Origin: Ampelocalamus luodianensis
Taxonomy: Eukaryota > Streptophyta > Magnoliopsida > Poales > Poaceae
DNA: 64,000 bases
Assembly: GCA_036346255.1 (NCBI GenBank)
Contig: CM070639.1
Coordinates: 33,696,165 to 33,760,164 of the forward strand
Reading direction: 5' to 3'
A program made the translations under genes and the position numbers. Under the pieces are notes generated by a model. It saw only the letters and a list, made by a program, of their open reading frames with translations. It made no database searches and was not told the origin of the DNA. The stretch's first letter is position 1, and each line of letters starts with the position of its first letter. Positions 1 through 10,292 of this stretch are shown piece by piece.

Positions 1-208
1 TCACAACACCCAAACCGGGAGCTACCACCAAAGCCAAGCCTCACAAAGCAAGCATGCAAGCCAAATAGCCATAAGTTGCTAGGGCAACCCACAACCAAGA
101 ACAAGGCAAGCAAAATAAACAAGCCTCCTACAGCCAACACAGAGCAAAGCTTCTCTACTCCAAAGAATAGATCAAAGGCGCTAGGGCAGGGGGTCTGTCG
201 GGTCTTGA

Positions 209-216
209 TATTTATA
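209..216 (-). promoter_or_regulatory. TATA box of TNP2 transcript, copy 1
   Basis: TATAAATA read on the minus strand. The same box occurs in copy 2 at 35523-35530, upstream of the TNP2 gene found there, which assigns its direction. In copy 1 the gene it would drive is outside the window. Inference from motif and synteny between copies. Confidence 0.55.
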
Positions 217-225
217 GGGGTGGCA

Positions 226-648
226 TATCACAAACAGTTCTTATTCCCAACCGTTTGTGATGTGAATATATCACAGACGGTTCCTCTAACTAACCGTCTG
301 TGTTGAACTTATACAGATGGCTCCATGTTGAACCGTCTGTGATATCCTCCATATCACAGACGGTTCATAAGTATAACCGCCTGTGATATACTCACATCAC
401 AGACGGTTCTTCTTATGAACCATCTGTGATATGGAGGATATCATAGACAGTTCAACATGGAGCCGTCTGTATAAGTTCAACACAGACGGCTTTTCATGGA
501 ACTGTCTGTGATGAGGATATTATCACAGATGGTTCTTCATTGAACCGTCTGTGATAGCATACTATATCACATACGGCTCTATTAAAGAACTGTCTGTGAT
601 ATTACCATATCACAGACGGTTCTTTAATAGAGTCGTTTGTGATATACT
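226..648. repeat. Internal array of TCACAGACGGTT palindromes between divergent TATA boxes
   Basis: Alternating copies of TCACAGACGGTTC and its reverse complement, often as short hairpin pairs separated by 5-15 bases. This is the motif that also fills the subterminal region 5370-5648. In En/Spm, the element-encoded TnpA binds repeated subterminal 12-mers. By analogy these are candidate binding sites for the TNP1 product, here placed between the two transcription units. Confidence 0.8.
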
Positions 649-651
649 TTT

Positions 652-659
652 TATAAAGA
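652..659 (+). promoter_or_regulatory. TATA box of TNP1 transcript, copy 1
   Basis: TATAAAGA on the plus strand, directly after the last palindrome of the internal array. It is followed by a CT-rich leader with AGGGTTT-type sequence and a C-rich stretch (700-990) that looks like an untranslated first exon. GTGAGT donor-like sites lie near 991 and 1017. The TNP1 start codon follows at 1630, so a leader intron is likely. Confidence 0.55.
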
Positions 660-1629
660 GCCGCACCGCTAGGGTTTTTCTCTTTACTCGTCACTTCCTC
701 TCCTCTAGGGTTCGCCTGCTCACCTCCCCGCCAGAAGACCCGACGCCGCCCCGACATCGACGACGCCGCCTCGCTCGACGCGGCATCCTCCCCGTGTCGG
801 CCTCCTCCCTCTGCACAGGCCTCCTCCCCGCGCCGTCCTCCTCCCCGTGTCGGCCTCCTCCCCTGCACCAGCCTCCTCCCCGCGCCGTCCTCCTCCCCAT
901 GTCAGCCTCCTCCCCTGCACCGGCCTCCTCCCCGCGCCTCCCTCCTCCCCGCGTCGGCCTCCTCCCCTGCACCGACCTTCTCCTTGCACCGTGAGTTGTT
1001 GTGCGGCATCCTCTCTGTGAGTATTCCTATATTATGATTTGTCCCGGTAGATATATTGACTTTGATAGTCTTTGATAATATCTGAACTCAATCTAGTACT
1101 AAAGATATTGCAAATTGATCAGTGGGCTTTGTTGACATGCTCTGTGATGAACTTTGTCTTATACTGAGATTGAATGTGATAGTTAGTTCATTCTTGAGCT
1201 CTATTGTATTACTTGCTATCACAATTTGATATATCGTTAATTTGTTACTTTCGGTTGAATGCTAGTTATTCGATTCTTCTCGTTCGCTCTGTGATGAACT
1301 TTGTCTTATACTGAGATTGAATGCGATAGTTAAGATCATTTTCAGTAACAGTTGAGATCATTTGATAGTTAAGCAAAGTATTGTTTAGAGCTCATAGTTT
1401 GAATTTATACTATCATATTCATTTAATGAAGAGTATAGACAATAGGATTGAGATGGCAAAGACTTGTTCTTTTGCAACTCTCCTTCTGAGAGCACAAACT
1501 ACCATCAATCCTTCTTTATATATTACGTTTGTGCATCATTTTCGGTTAAGTTGAGTAAATCTGCTTCAATCTGGTCAGTTAGAGCTTACGCATGTTGCTT
1601 CGTGCATATATAGATAGCAAGTAAGCGGC

Positions 1630-1866
1630 ATGGCATCCGCACTGTCTTCGCCGCCGTCATCGACGTCGCCGAATGCGTCTGGATCTCCGAGGAAAGTGGT
1701 ACGTACGTGAGATGGCAGAGGAATATCGAAAATTCCTCCAGGCCTAATGACCGTCACGGAGGTCAATGCCAATGGGATCCCTGTGAGTCCCCCCAAAGCA
1801 GCGGCGAGATTCCAGACCATGTGCGAGATTCCCCCCAAAGCCGAACACCTCTCCCTCAACTCTTAA
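1630..1866 (+). pseudogene. TNP1 (Transposase_24 type) N-terminal fragment, copy 1
   Basis: Starts with ATG at 1630 and encodes a Ser/Pro-rich N-terminus nearly identical to the TNP1 protein of copy 2 (34243 downwards). An in-frame TGA near 1708 replaces the Met-Arg codons of copy 2. Similarity to copy 2 breaks off near 1833, just before an LTR fragment. The family product (Ptta/En/Spm accessory transposase) is thought to bind the subterminal repeats and assist TNP2. Only the start survives here, so no function is expected. Confidence 0.75.
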
Positions 1867-2832
1867 TGTCGACTAGGGCGGCCGTAGGGAGCATGAAATG
1901 ACACCCCCACGCCCTCGGTACTGTTCACGCACGAACCAGAGGAGGAAGAAGACGCGAAATGCACTCGGGCGATTTTGGACCCTCGGATTCTAATCGGACG
2001 GCTGACAACGCGCCACGTTTATGAGATCTGAAATAAAGGAATAGATCGGGGCCCTTGGATTAGAAAAAGAATGGCTCAGATTACTCCACGATGTTGAGGT
2101 GGATTACAATAGAGGAGATTGCGAGCGTTGGATTTTAATCCAACGGCGCTGATCAAACAAGGCAACCGGATGGTCCGAATGTCTCCCGCGACGGTGACGG
2201 TCCGATTCTGATCCAACGGTTGAGATTGAAAGCGCGCTTTCGAACGGGGCTCGGTGCAGTTAGTGGACTGGACCAAGACACATTGCTCGAGCCCGAGTCT
2301 GACTCGAACCCAAGGAACAGTGAAACTAGGTTTTGAGTTTTTTTTAAAAAAATAGAACTGGGAATTTGGGGATTTATTTGAGATAGCAAGGCAACTCCAA
2401 AAATTATGAAATTTTTACTGGAGCTTTCTAACTTAGATATTAACCTTGTGTAAAATTTTCAGAGGTTTTTATGCTGTGAAACTTTCTCCAAAAATTCTGC
2501 AAGGCTCTGACTTAAGGTTTGACTAAAAGTCAAACAGGTTTGACTGCCCCCTAAAAATATTCAAACAATTTCTAAAAATTGTGAAATTTTTCAGAGAGGC
2601 CACATACCATCACAGAAACTTAGGAAAAATATTTCCCAACGACGATCACAAGATTTGAGATGAACATTTTTGGAAGACAAGGTTTGGATCAAAAGACTTG
2701 TGACTTTGTATTTCCATTACTTCTTACAACAATTGTTCAAAGCATACAGGAAATACATAATGTAAGAAAAAGTTTTAATTTCTACTCATTTTCTTACATT
2801 TGAAACACAAGTCCAAAGTTGGGATGTTACAA
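1866..2832 (-). repeat. Truncated LTR of a Tekay-like Ty3/gypsy element inside TNP1
   Basis: Read on the minus strand, this begins at 2832 with TGTAACATCCCAA and closely parallels the first part of the LTR that starts at 25336. Shared features are the run of short AT-rich clauses with tcaaacaggtttgact and the clause naming tctgaaaattttacac. It then stops near 1866 without the LTR 3' end. It therefore looks like a partly deleted solo LTR lying in the opposite orientation to TNP1. CACTA sequence resumes at 2833. No target duplication can be recognised because the distal end is lost. Confidence 0.7.
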
Positions 2833-5121
2833 AGCACCCGGGTCGCACGCGAGGCAAAGGGGTTAACATATCTTGGAGGGATGGATTCCCAGACGACTAA
2901 CGCATGTATAGGAGCAGGAAGAGATCCAAGGCCGAGTACGACACAGAGTTGGAACATGTGCTTACTACAAAATTTGAAGGAAGAGAACGGGTGCTTACTG
3001 CAAAATTTAAAGAAAAGATAGCAAGATTGCAGGACCAAGTGAATCAACTCCTACTCCTCAACCAGTCGCAAGCCGCCCCCGTTGTTTTGGGAGCCAGTCC
3101 TCCTCAACATCGGAGTAGCGTCGCGTCCACGCAAAATTATGAACATGATGACGTCCAATTACCTATCGACGACATCAAGGTAATGTACATCTCTGGAATG
3201 CTCCAAAGATAGACCTATAGGACGCCTTAGCTAATTGCGTATCGTTTTGTAGGAGCCGACGCACTGCACGCTCCAAGTGAGGATGGTTAGGATGTCTATT
3301 GAGGCTGGGCGTGGGGTGGCGTATCCATGCATGGAAGGGATAGTGCAGCACGGTGCCCAGGTGGCGCAGGGTTACGCCAGGGTCTAGGTGGGCATGGTAC
3401 ATGACAATTTTAAGGCCGTCCCGCTGGAGATTCGCCCGAACGACGACATCAGAACACTAGGGGATGCCGTGTACAGTTTTATCCAGTGGCCCAAGAAGGA
3501 CATCGCCCTGGACCCTGCAGTGCCGCCTCAACCTTTGATGACTCCACTCCAACCATCTCGACACGACCATGCCTCTCCAACACGACCCAAGAAGGACATC
3601 GCCCTGGACCCTGCAGTGCCGCCTCAACCTCTGATGACTCCACCCCAACCATCTCGGCACGACCATGCCTCTCCAACAGGACCCTCCATGACTACACCTC
3701 AACCTTCGCTTCAGAAGCTCGCCTCATCGGTTCCCGTGGAGAAGACACCGAACGAACAAAAAAAGCATGCCGCCGTATCGGTTCCCGAGTCGTCTCACAG
3801 GAAGACGCGTAGTGGGCAAGTCGTTCAGGACAAATCGAAATGGAAGAACATTAAGGCGCTTCTGCCTCCTAACCCTAAGAAATACTCTTTCGGAAGTCCG
3901 TTGGCGACCACCGCAGTATTAGCCTACGCTGGATTAGCTTGTCAGAGTTTGCATACCTGGTACTTGCACAAGACTAAAGAGAAAGGGTGCGCTGATGGAA
4001 TCACCGTCAGATACACGGAGGACTATTTCCTCCACGAGCCAGCCCCCTTCGTCGTGGGCTTCGACGACTTATTCGACCTATTCAACCTCAAAGCCCTCGA
4101 TGCCTCACTTCTACGATGCTGGACACTGTAAGTGTGTACAATCAAGTTCTACATTCACGTAATACCGAATATAACAACTTATTGCTTATGTATAGATACA
4201 TGATTAAAAATACCCGGCGATTGAAAGAACCGGTGGGTTTCCTCGACCCACACGTGGTCTCTGAGCAAACCATCTTGGCAGACGCATCCTACGTCGAGAA
4301 ATACATAACGATAGGATTGCTTGCTCAAAACGACAAGGACTACATAATGGTGCCCTACAACTAGAAGTAAGTGCTTCACTACTTGCTATACAAATTTCAT
4401 TTGTACTTTATACGCAGCACGAACTTAGGTTTAATGACTCAAGCGACATACATGAGTAGGCACCACTGGATCCTTTTAGTCATTATACCAAAGAGGAACC
4501 AGGTACTATACCTTGATTCCCTAGTCAAAAAAAGCCACGACTTCACCCTTGTGCAAGGAGTACTCGACAGGTGTGCTCATTTCCTCCATACATAACTCTA
4601 TTGTAGTCTTCCTTCGTTTGAAATGGTCGAGGTTAACTTTTTGGAAACATGTAGGTCATTCATCTCCTATATTGCCGAGGGAGGGCTATACAAGGGAACG
4701 AACGCCACATTTAATCACAAAACGCGATTTTCGGTACGTGCTACAACACAATAATCCTATATCATACTTCGTAATAATGCATCTCGAACTGACTATACCT
4801 ATATATGTAATTCTATTTTTGCAAAGGTCGCAAAGAAAAGCGTAAGAATGTGCATTCTACGTTTGCCATCATATGCAGATTCTCATGAGTGCTAAGTTGA
4901 AGGATCCCGAGGTTGGTCAATCTCGCAATAATTATTTCCTAATTATAAATTTAAATATATATATGCTTACTACTTTACTCTTGCTAGCTACAAGGCTTGA
5001 ATATAGATTTAGATTCACTCGTTCAGAGAGAGATCTCGGATGTTCGAGGGAGGCTCTGCACCTTCATCATGACGGATATCATCCGCACCAACGGAGAGTT
5101 TCACTACTCCAACACCACTGA
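2833..5121 (+). pseudogene. TNP1 C-terminal part plus Ulp1-like (C48) protease module, copy 1
   Basis: A lysine/glutamate-rich coiled-coil-like stretch at 2904-3180 is followed by a probable intron (GTAATG at about 3180 to TTTGTAG at about 3252) and then a long open stretch at 3388-4131. Later short exons resemble the Ulp1/SUMO-protease-like domain carried by many plant CACTA elements: HHWILLVI near 4460 with the catalytic-type His, LDS near 4520 with an Asp, and a C-terminal exon at about 5010-5121 ending in a TGA. I do not see the usual Cys motif (CGYYVC-like). A TAG near 3386 interrupts the frame. In this family the module is of uncertain role. It is probably inactive here, through the missing Cys and the stop. 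Confidence 0.65.
3490..3681 (+). repeat. 96-bp in-frame tandem duplication in the CACTA protein linker
   Basis: Two adjacent copies of a 96-base unit, each beginning CCCAAGAAGGACATCGCC, encode 32 residues rich in Pro, His and Ser. The period is exactly 96, so the frame is kept. A few base differences separate the copies. Confidence 0.85.
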
Positions 5122-5369
5122 ACGACCTTGAATGATTCATTAATTGTAATTCACTTTGAATAGTTATAATTCAATTGTAACTCTAGCGACAATATTTGAT
5201 ACATATTCGTTTCTAATTGATTTTGAGTTATAAATGATCACTTTGAGTGTCAACGATTGATTCATCTGTAATGTATCTATTTTCTGCCTGCTTGTTTTCA
5301 AAGGGCATGGCTAGCAATTCCTGAGGCTAGCCGAAAATAAAAAATAAGTTAGTTAGACTGAAAGAGTTA

Positions 5370-5666
5370 TCACAGACGGTTCATAATAATCACCGTCTGT
5401 GATATATGGATATCACAGACGGTTGGTAAATAGAACCGTCTATGATATCCATATATCACAGACGGTTGGTAACTAGAACCGTCTGTGTTATGACGTATCA
5501 CAGACGATTGGTAACTAGAACCGTCTGTGTTGTGACTTATCACATACAATTTTTTAACTGTATGTGATAACCGCTAGTTATCACAGACGTACAAAAACAC
5601 AGACGGTTCCGAACCGTCTGTGATGACGGTTCCGAACCGTCTGTGATGACGTTTTCTGTAGTAGTG
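5370..5666. repeat. Type B subterminal repeats and terminus, copy 1
   Basis: Multiple CACAGACGGTT and AACCGTCTGTG arms, spaced as imperfect hairpins, run up to the terminal inverted repeat at 5651-5666 (CTGTAGTAGTG at the very end). The arrangement matches the left end of copy 2 (24888-25170) read in reverse. Confidence 0.85.
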
Positions 5667-5989
5667 TCAATGGGTCCCGATGGAGTTGTTTCCGTTTCAA
5701 TGTTGTCTCCTTATTTAGTGTCAGCCCTACGTGGCTTAATAAGTGTAAACTTGACTATAAGATCATAACCATTATTTATTAATCAAATTAGTCGTTTATT
5801 CTTATATTTGTTTTGTGTGGAATAATATTATCTATGTTGACATTATGTGCACTAGCGTGATCCAATACTAGTGTTATACATAGAAAATCTAGATTCGCAT
5901 ATTTGGATCCCGACAAATGGATGATCCCATCTCGAGCCAACTCCACTCGTGTGTGGTAGCCATGGCCCCTTTGGCCGATCAATATATGT
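5667..5989. other. Spacer between two CACTA elements, no gene seen
   Basis: AT-rich sequence between the right end of copy 1 and the left end of the next CACTA element. It starts with TCA, the presumed target duplication of copy 1, and ends with TGT, the target duplication of the 5990 element. No convincing coding or repeat signature. Confidence 0.6.
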
Positions 5990-7818
5990 CACTACTACAA
6001 AACAGGTCATACTGGACGCCTCATCACAGACGGTTCCAAAGGAGCCGTCTGTATTGAACTTATACATACGGTTCCCTTTAGAACCGTCTGTGATAGTGCC
6101 TCATCACAGACGGTTCGTGTTAAGAACCGTCTGTGATACTTCACAGACGGTTCATAATAATAACCGTCTGTGATAGCGCCTCATCACAGATGGCTCCTTC
6201 TACCAACCGTCGTGAAGTATCACGAGGCGGTTGGTAGAAGGAGCCGTCGTGATGAGGATACTCATCACGCAGCGATTAGTATAACGAACCGTCTCACGAT
6301 ACTTCACGGGCGGTTCGTGATACCAACCGTCGATGATAACTACCTCATCGCTGCGGTTGGGATTAACAACCGCTCGTGATTTTGATTTTACTATAGCTTA
6401 AAATTTTTCTTACTCTCTGATTTTACCATGACTTCAAATTTTTCGTACTCTCTGATTTTACCATGACTTAGAATTTTTCTTACTCTCTGATTTTACCATG
6501 GCTTAAAATTTTTCTTACTCTCTGATTTTACCATGGCTTAGAGTAAGGAAAATTCCAATTCATGGTAAAATCAGAGAGTAAGGAAAATTTTAAGCCATGG
6601 TAAAATCAGAGAGTAAGGAAAATTTTAAGTCATGGTAAAATCAGAGAGTAAGAAAAATTCCAAGCCATAGTAAAATCCAAATCACAGACGGCTCTTAATA
6701 CCAACCGTCTGTGATGAGGTACTTATCACAGACGGTTCGTATTAAGAACCGTCGTGATGAGTTATTATCACGACGGTTCGTGATACGAACCGCTCGTGAT
6801 TTGTCATCACGACGGTTTTGTATGAAACCGCTCGTGATTCGCAGCTGCGGAATTTGAAAATTTTGAACGCGTGCGCGGAGGCAAAATATGTCCTTATATA
6901 TTATGGCCGATCTCCTCTGGCGCTCGATCTCGCACTCCGCAGATCCGGTCCTCCTTGGGCTTGGTCCTCCTTGCTCCGGCAGTCCTCCTCCGAGCTCCGG
7001 CTTGTAGCTGCTCCTCCGGTCCTCCCTGGCCCCCGCTACACCTCCAGGCTCGGTCCTCCCTTGCTCCCGCAGTCCCCAACCTTCGACATGGTCTTCCTCC
7101 CCAACAGTTGAGAGTCGACGCCGACACCAACGCTGACCTCCTCTAGTCCTCTGACGCCGACGCCGACGCCGAGCTCCTCCAGTCCTCCTCCGACGTCGAT
7201 GTCTTGGTACTTTTGTATATGAGGTTCTATTAGATTCAGATCCAGATTTGTATGTATGAGCTTGTGGTACTTGTGTTAGATTCATATCCAGATTTCTGTT
7301 AGATTCTCCTTTAGATTCTACTTCTGTTGGTACTTGTGTATGATCGAGTGTATGTGTGTATCCATGAATCCATGGCTTGAGAAATTTATTGGGAGGCTTA
7401 GGAGTTGGGAATCCATGTATGTGTATCAATGAATCCATGTTTGGGAGGCTTCGGAAATGGCAGTGTATGTGTATGAGTGTATCCATGAAAAATGGCAATA
7501 TTTTTTTTTGCAATAAAAAAAGCTATCACAGACGGTTTGGAACAAGAGCCGTTTGTGAAAACAGGTATCACTGACGGTTCGGAACAAGAACCGTCTGTGA
7601 TAATCAATTATCACGAGCGGTTCTTGTTCGAACCGCGCGATACTGTTTTCCGCAGACGGCTCTTGTTTCGAGCCGTCTGTGATAGCTTTTATCACAGACG
7701 GCTCGAAAACCGTCTGTGATAACCGCCTGTTATCACAGACGTACTTTTACACAGACGGTTGGAAACCGTCTGTGATGACGGTTCCGAACCGTCTGTGATG
7801 AGGTTTTCTGTAGTAGTG
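5990..7818. mobile_element. Non-autonomous CACTA element, complete, target duplication TGT
   Basis: The left end CACTACTACAAAACAGG (type A) at 5990 and right end CTGTAGTAGTG (type B, inverted) at 7818 are flanked by TGT at 5987-5989 and 7819-7821. The 1829-bp body has subterminal CACAGACGGTT palindromes at about 6022-6375, 6680-6840 and 7526-7800, a central 35-bp palindromic array, and a GC-rich core, but no transposase reading frame. Its left terminus matches the right end of copy 2 (47948-47998) for some 40 bases. It is therefore a deletion derivative of the same family and would depend on a full element for movement. Confidence 0.92.
6384..6677. repeat. 294-bp palindrome made of 35-bp repeat units
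   Basis: Units beginning GATTTTACCATG start at 6384, 6419, 6454, 6489 and 6524, a period of exactly 35. After a turn near 6540 the inverse units end at 6572, 6607, 6642 and 6677 with the same period. A transcript would fold into a long hairpin of about 140 base pairs per arm. Confidence 0.93.
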
Positions 7819-9550
7819 TGTGGCAACCTAGTCGAGGAACATCTCCCACATAATCCATGAGATGGATGGGATCACCCTCTCGACACTCACAGCTACCTCT
7901 AGGTTAGGTGCACTGGTACGGTTGAAATGCACTACAGTAATTATATTATTTTCCTATGATTTGATCCTTACGAAGATGTTGTTTTCCTCGGTGAAACATT
8001 CAGAAGATGACTAACCTATCATGTGAATAACTCGAAGATTCAAGATTTAGGCAACTTATGGCCAAAATTTTATCAAGATTCAACTCACCAGCCATTTATA
8101 GAAGCATCTTATTTTTTTTGTAGGTTCACCTTGCTGGATAGGACAGTTCCACAAAAAGAGTAAATTTAGAAACTCATCTTTAAAATTAGCATTTATTGGT
8201 TGCAAGCTGTTTGAAGAATGAAACAAATTGCCTATTCATGTTTGAGTTGTTGTTCTTTTAGTCCATATATATACATATAGGTTGATTTAATTTGAGTGGA
8301 CATATCTAATTTTCATTTTTCATTTCTTTTGTTACAAGTGAAATGAATATTTATTTGCTCCTAATCATCTCATCTACTAATTTCGTGTAATAATTCATTC
8401 TCAAATAAAAATCGGCCTCCAAAATTGTTATCTCATTTAATACCATGCTTAATTGAAATCACGGTATTGACAAATTAATAATCATAGTTGACTTGTGACC
8501 TACTATGTAATCATATATGGGAATTCTTCATATCATTTAATAATGATCTATGACCGAACTACATACAAAAGTTGGTGTTTTGTAAAAATCTAGATACACT
8601 GATTCATGTTGTTGGCAAAACTTCTAGATGCCCTCATACTGAATAAATTACACATATTGGAAATCGGTATCAGCTTTGCTCTTATACCAACTATTGGAAT
8701 TGATATCAATATAGTTTGTTAATTATCGATTGCTAGGAAGCGGTACCAAACCAGTGTGATAACACTTCTTCTGTGGACCCTTTACACCCACATGAGGAGA
8801 CCTACACACTGCAGACCAATCCTAAGTTGGTTAGCCTTTCCTTTGTACTACTTAGTGTGTGCTGATACACAGACGGTATTGCCAATCATACGTCTTCTCT
8901 ACTCATGCCACCCTAACTCATCTTCATGGTATGGTCGCTCATTGATCCTACTATACAAATATCTTAACTCTAGAAACATCCTTACAATTATTAAATTCAC
9001 AATTATTTACTTTACCGAGAAGGCTCACTAATTTATTAGTTCTAGGAACCTCCTCCCTAAATATCTAGCTTATGTAGTTGTTGGAAAGTTTCTAGAAAAC
9101 TCAGTATGCATTGCATTCCCAACAATATATATGAGAGTAGAAAAACTATCATATGTTACTATTCGCATGGGAGGGAGGAGTCTCAGAGTCCATTTATAGT
9201 TTCAACAATTGACGAAAACTAGTTGATATGGTTTCAACTTTCAACTATTAAGTGTGATTGTTTTTCCTTGGTTTCGCTGAATTGGTGGATTGATTTGTTG
9301 GCTGTGTCCTTGTTTGTGCAATCATGGCAAGGAGGCGCAGTAGTTTTTAGGGGAGAATTGGTGTTTCGGAGGAGAGGGGATTGTAAGGAAGAGTGTGAGC
9401 AGATAGATGTATGGTGCCAGTGTGGAAGGTGCATCGTGGTCCTCTCATCCACCTCTGGTTTCTCAGGCCACCCGAGTTACCATGAAATGCATAGCAAGGA
9501 GCAAGCCAAGGGTATTATAGTCCAATACAAAAATACATGAGGAAATTTCG
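7819..9550. other. Intergenic AT-rich region, no gene recognised
   Basis: No transposon terminus, tRNA or protein domain is recognised. Small open frames here (8756-9031, 9223-9540) lack family resemblance and look like chance. The first bases after 7821 probably continue the locus interrupted by the 5990 element. Confidence 0.5.
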
Positions 9551-9552
9551 CA

Positions 9553-9950
9553 CCTAGGTGCCATTTTTGTGATCAATACAACTATGCAATGCATGACATC
9601 TTTACAAGAAGCTTTGCAATGGCATTTATGTGACTTATCACTTTGCAATGACATATATCTAAATTTTTCTTATTTTCAAGCATCTTGCGCTACCATGATC
9701 TTTTTATGATGTCATGCATTTTTTTGCATTGGGCTCTTTCATCCACTGATGTAAAGATAAAAGATCAGTTAGTCCACCGGTGGCACTTTTATGACGAATA
9801 CAACTCTGCAGTGACATCTTTACGAGGAGGAGCTTTGCAATGGCATTTCTATGACTTTATCACTTTGCAGTAACATACATGTATTTTTTTTTCTTCATTT
9901 TAATGCATTATAAGCTGCGATGATATTTTTATGATGTCGCTCTATGGGAT
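9553..9950. repeat. Diverged tandem duplication, period about 225 bp
   Basis: A block starting near 9553 recurs near 9776. Both copies contain aatacaact, gacatctttac, gctttgcaatggcattt and tatcactttgca in the same order, and both end with a tttttatgatgtc segment. The copies differ by many substitutions and small indels. No known element is recognised. Confidence 0.7.
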
Positions 9951-10292
9951 TCTTTTTTTATGAACTTTATGCTACGTATGATTGTATGATACATATGATG
10001 TAAAATTGTGGTAAAAATTACATTTTGGAGACTACGCTAATATTAGAAACGTCAGTTCTTTTATGACCCGAAGGAGTACCCCTGTTTGCATCAAAATCCA
10101 CAACCAACACCGCGTCCCTATGTGATAGTACCAAGAGCCAAGATTTAATTGCTATTCTTAAAACTGGGAATCCTTGTAGCAGCGTATATGTAAATTTTCT
10201 TTCTTTTTATTTGACGGAAGGTGTATCACCATAGCACCGAAACGAAAACTCCGAGCTGTTAGAGCCTGTTTGGAACACATCATTTGCCGTCG
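9951..10292. other. Downstream region of the NPF gene
   Basis: AT-rich sequence immediately 3' of the NPF stop codon on the minus strand. It should hold the 3' untranslated region, but no single poly(A) signal stands out enough to place its end. No other gene seen. Confidence 0.4.

Larger units (their letters stand above)
1..5666 (+). mobile_element. CACTA (En/Spm) transposon copy 1, left end outside window
   Basis: Right-hand part of a class II CACTA element. It ends at 5666 with the reverse complement of CACTACTACAGAAAAC (type B end), followed by TCA at 5667-5669, whose partner copy would lie left of the window. Positions 1-1830 are the reverse complement of about 34030-35810 in copy 2, and 2833-2960 matches the reverse complement of 33211-33350, so both copies belong to one family in opposite orientation. 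Order in this copy: start of the TNP2 leader (minus), divergent promoter, TNP1 (plus), an inserted LTR fragment, a Ulp1-like module, subterminal palindromes, terminus. TNP2 itself must lie left of the window. Stops in TNP1 suggest that this copy makes no full transposase. Confidence 0.88.

Noticed and set aside
226..648. Regular palindromic repeats that could suggest a CRISPR array
   Set aside because: Spacers are short and repetitive, arms are inverted, the motif fills CACTA ends, and the genome is plant nuclear.
551..994. Long overlapping open frames on both strands in a C-rich stretch
   Set aside because: Low-complexity Pro/Ser/Arg translation in all frames. The block corresponds to the untranslated TNP1 leader, and its copy at 34886-35248 is open in other frames.
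9223..9540. 105-codon open frame in the intergenic region
   Set aside because: Cysteines are scattered without a known motif, there is no splice or promoter context, and composition is like the flanks.
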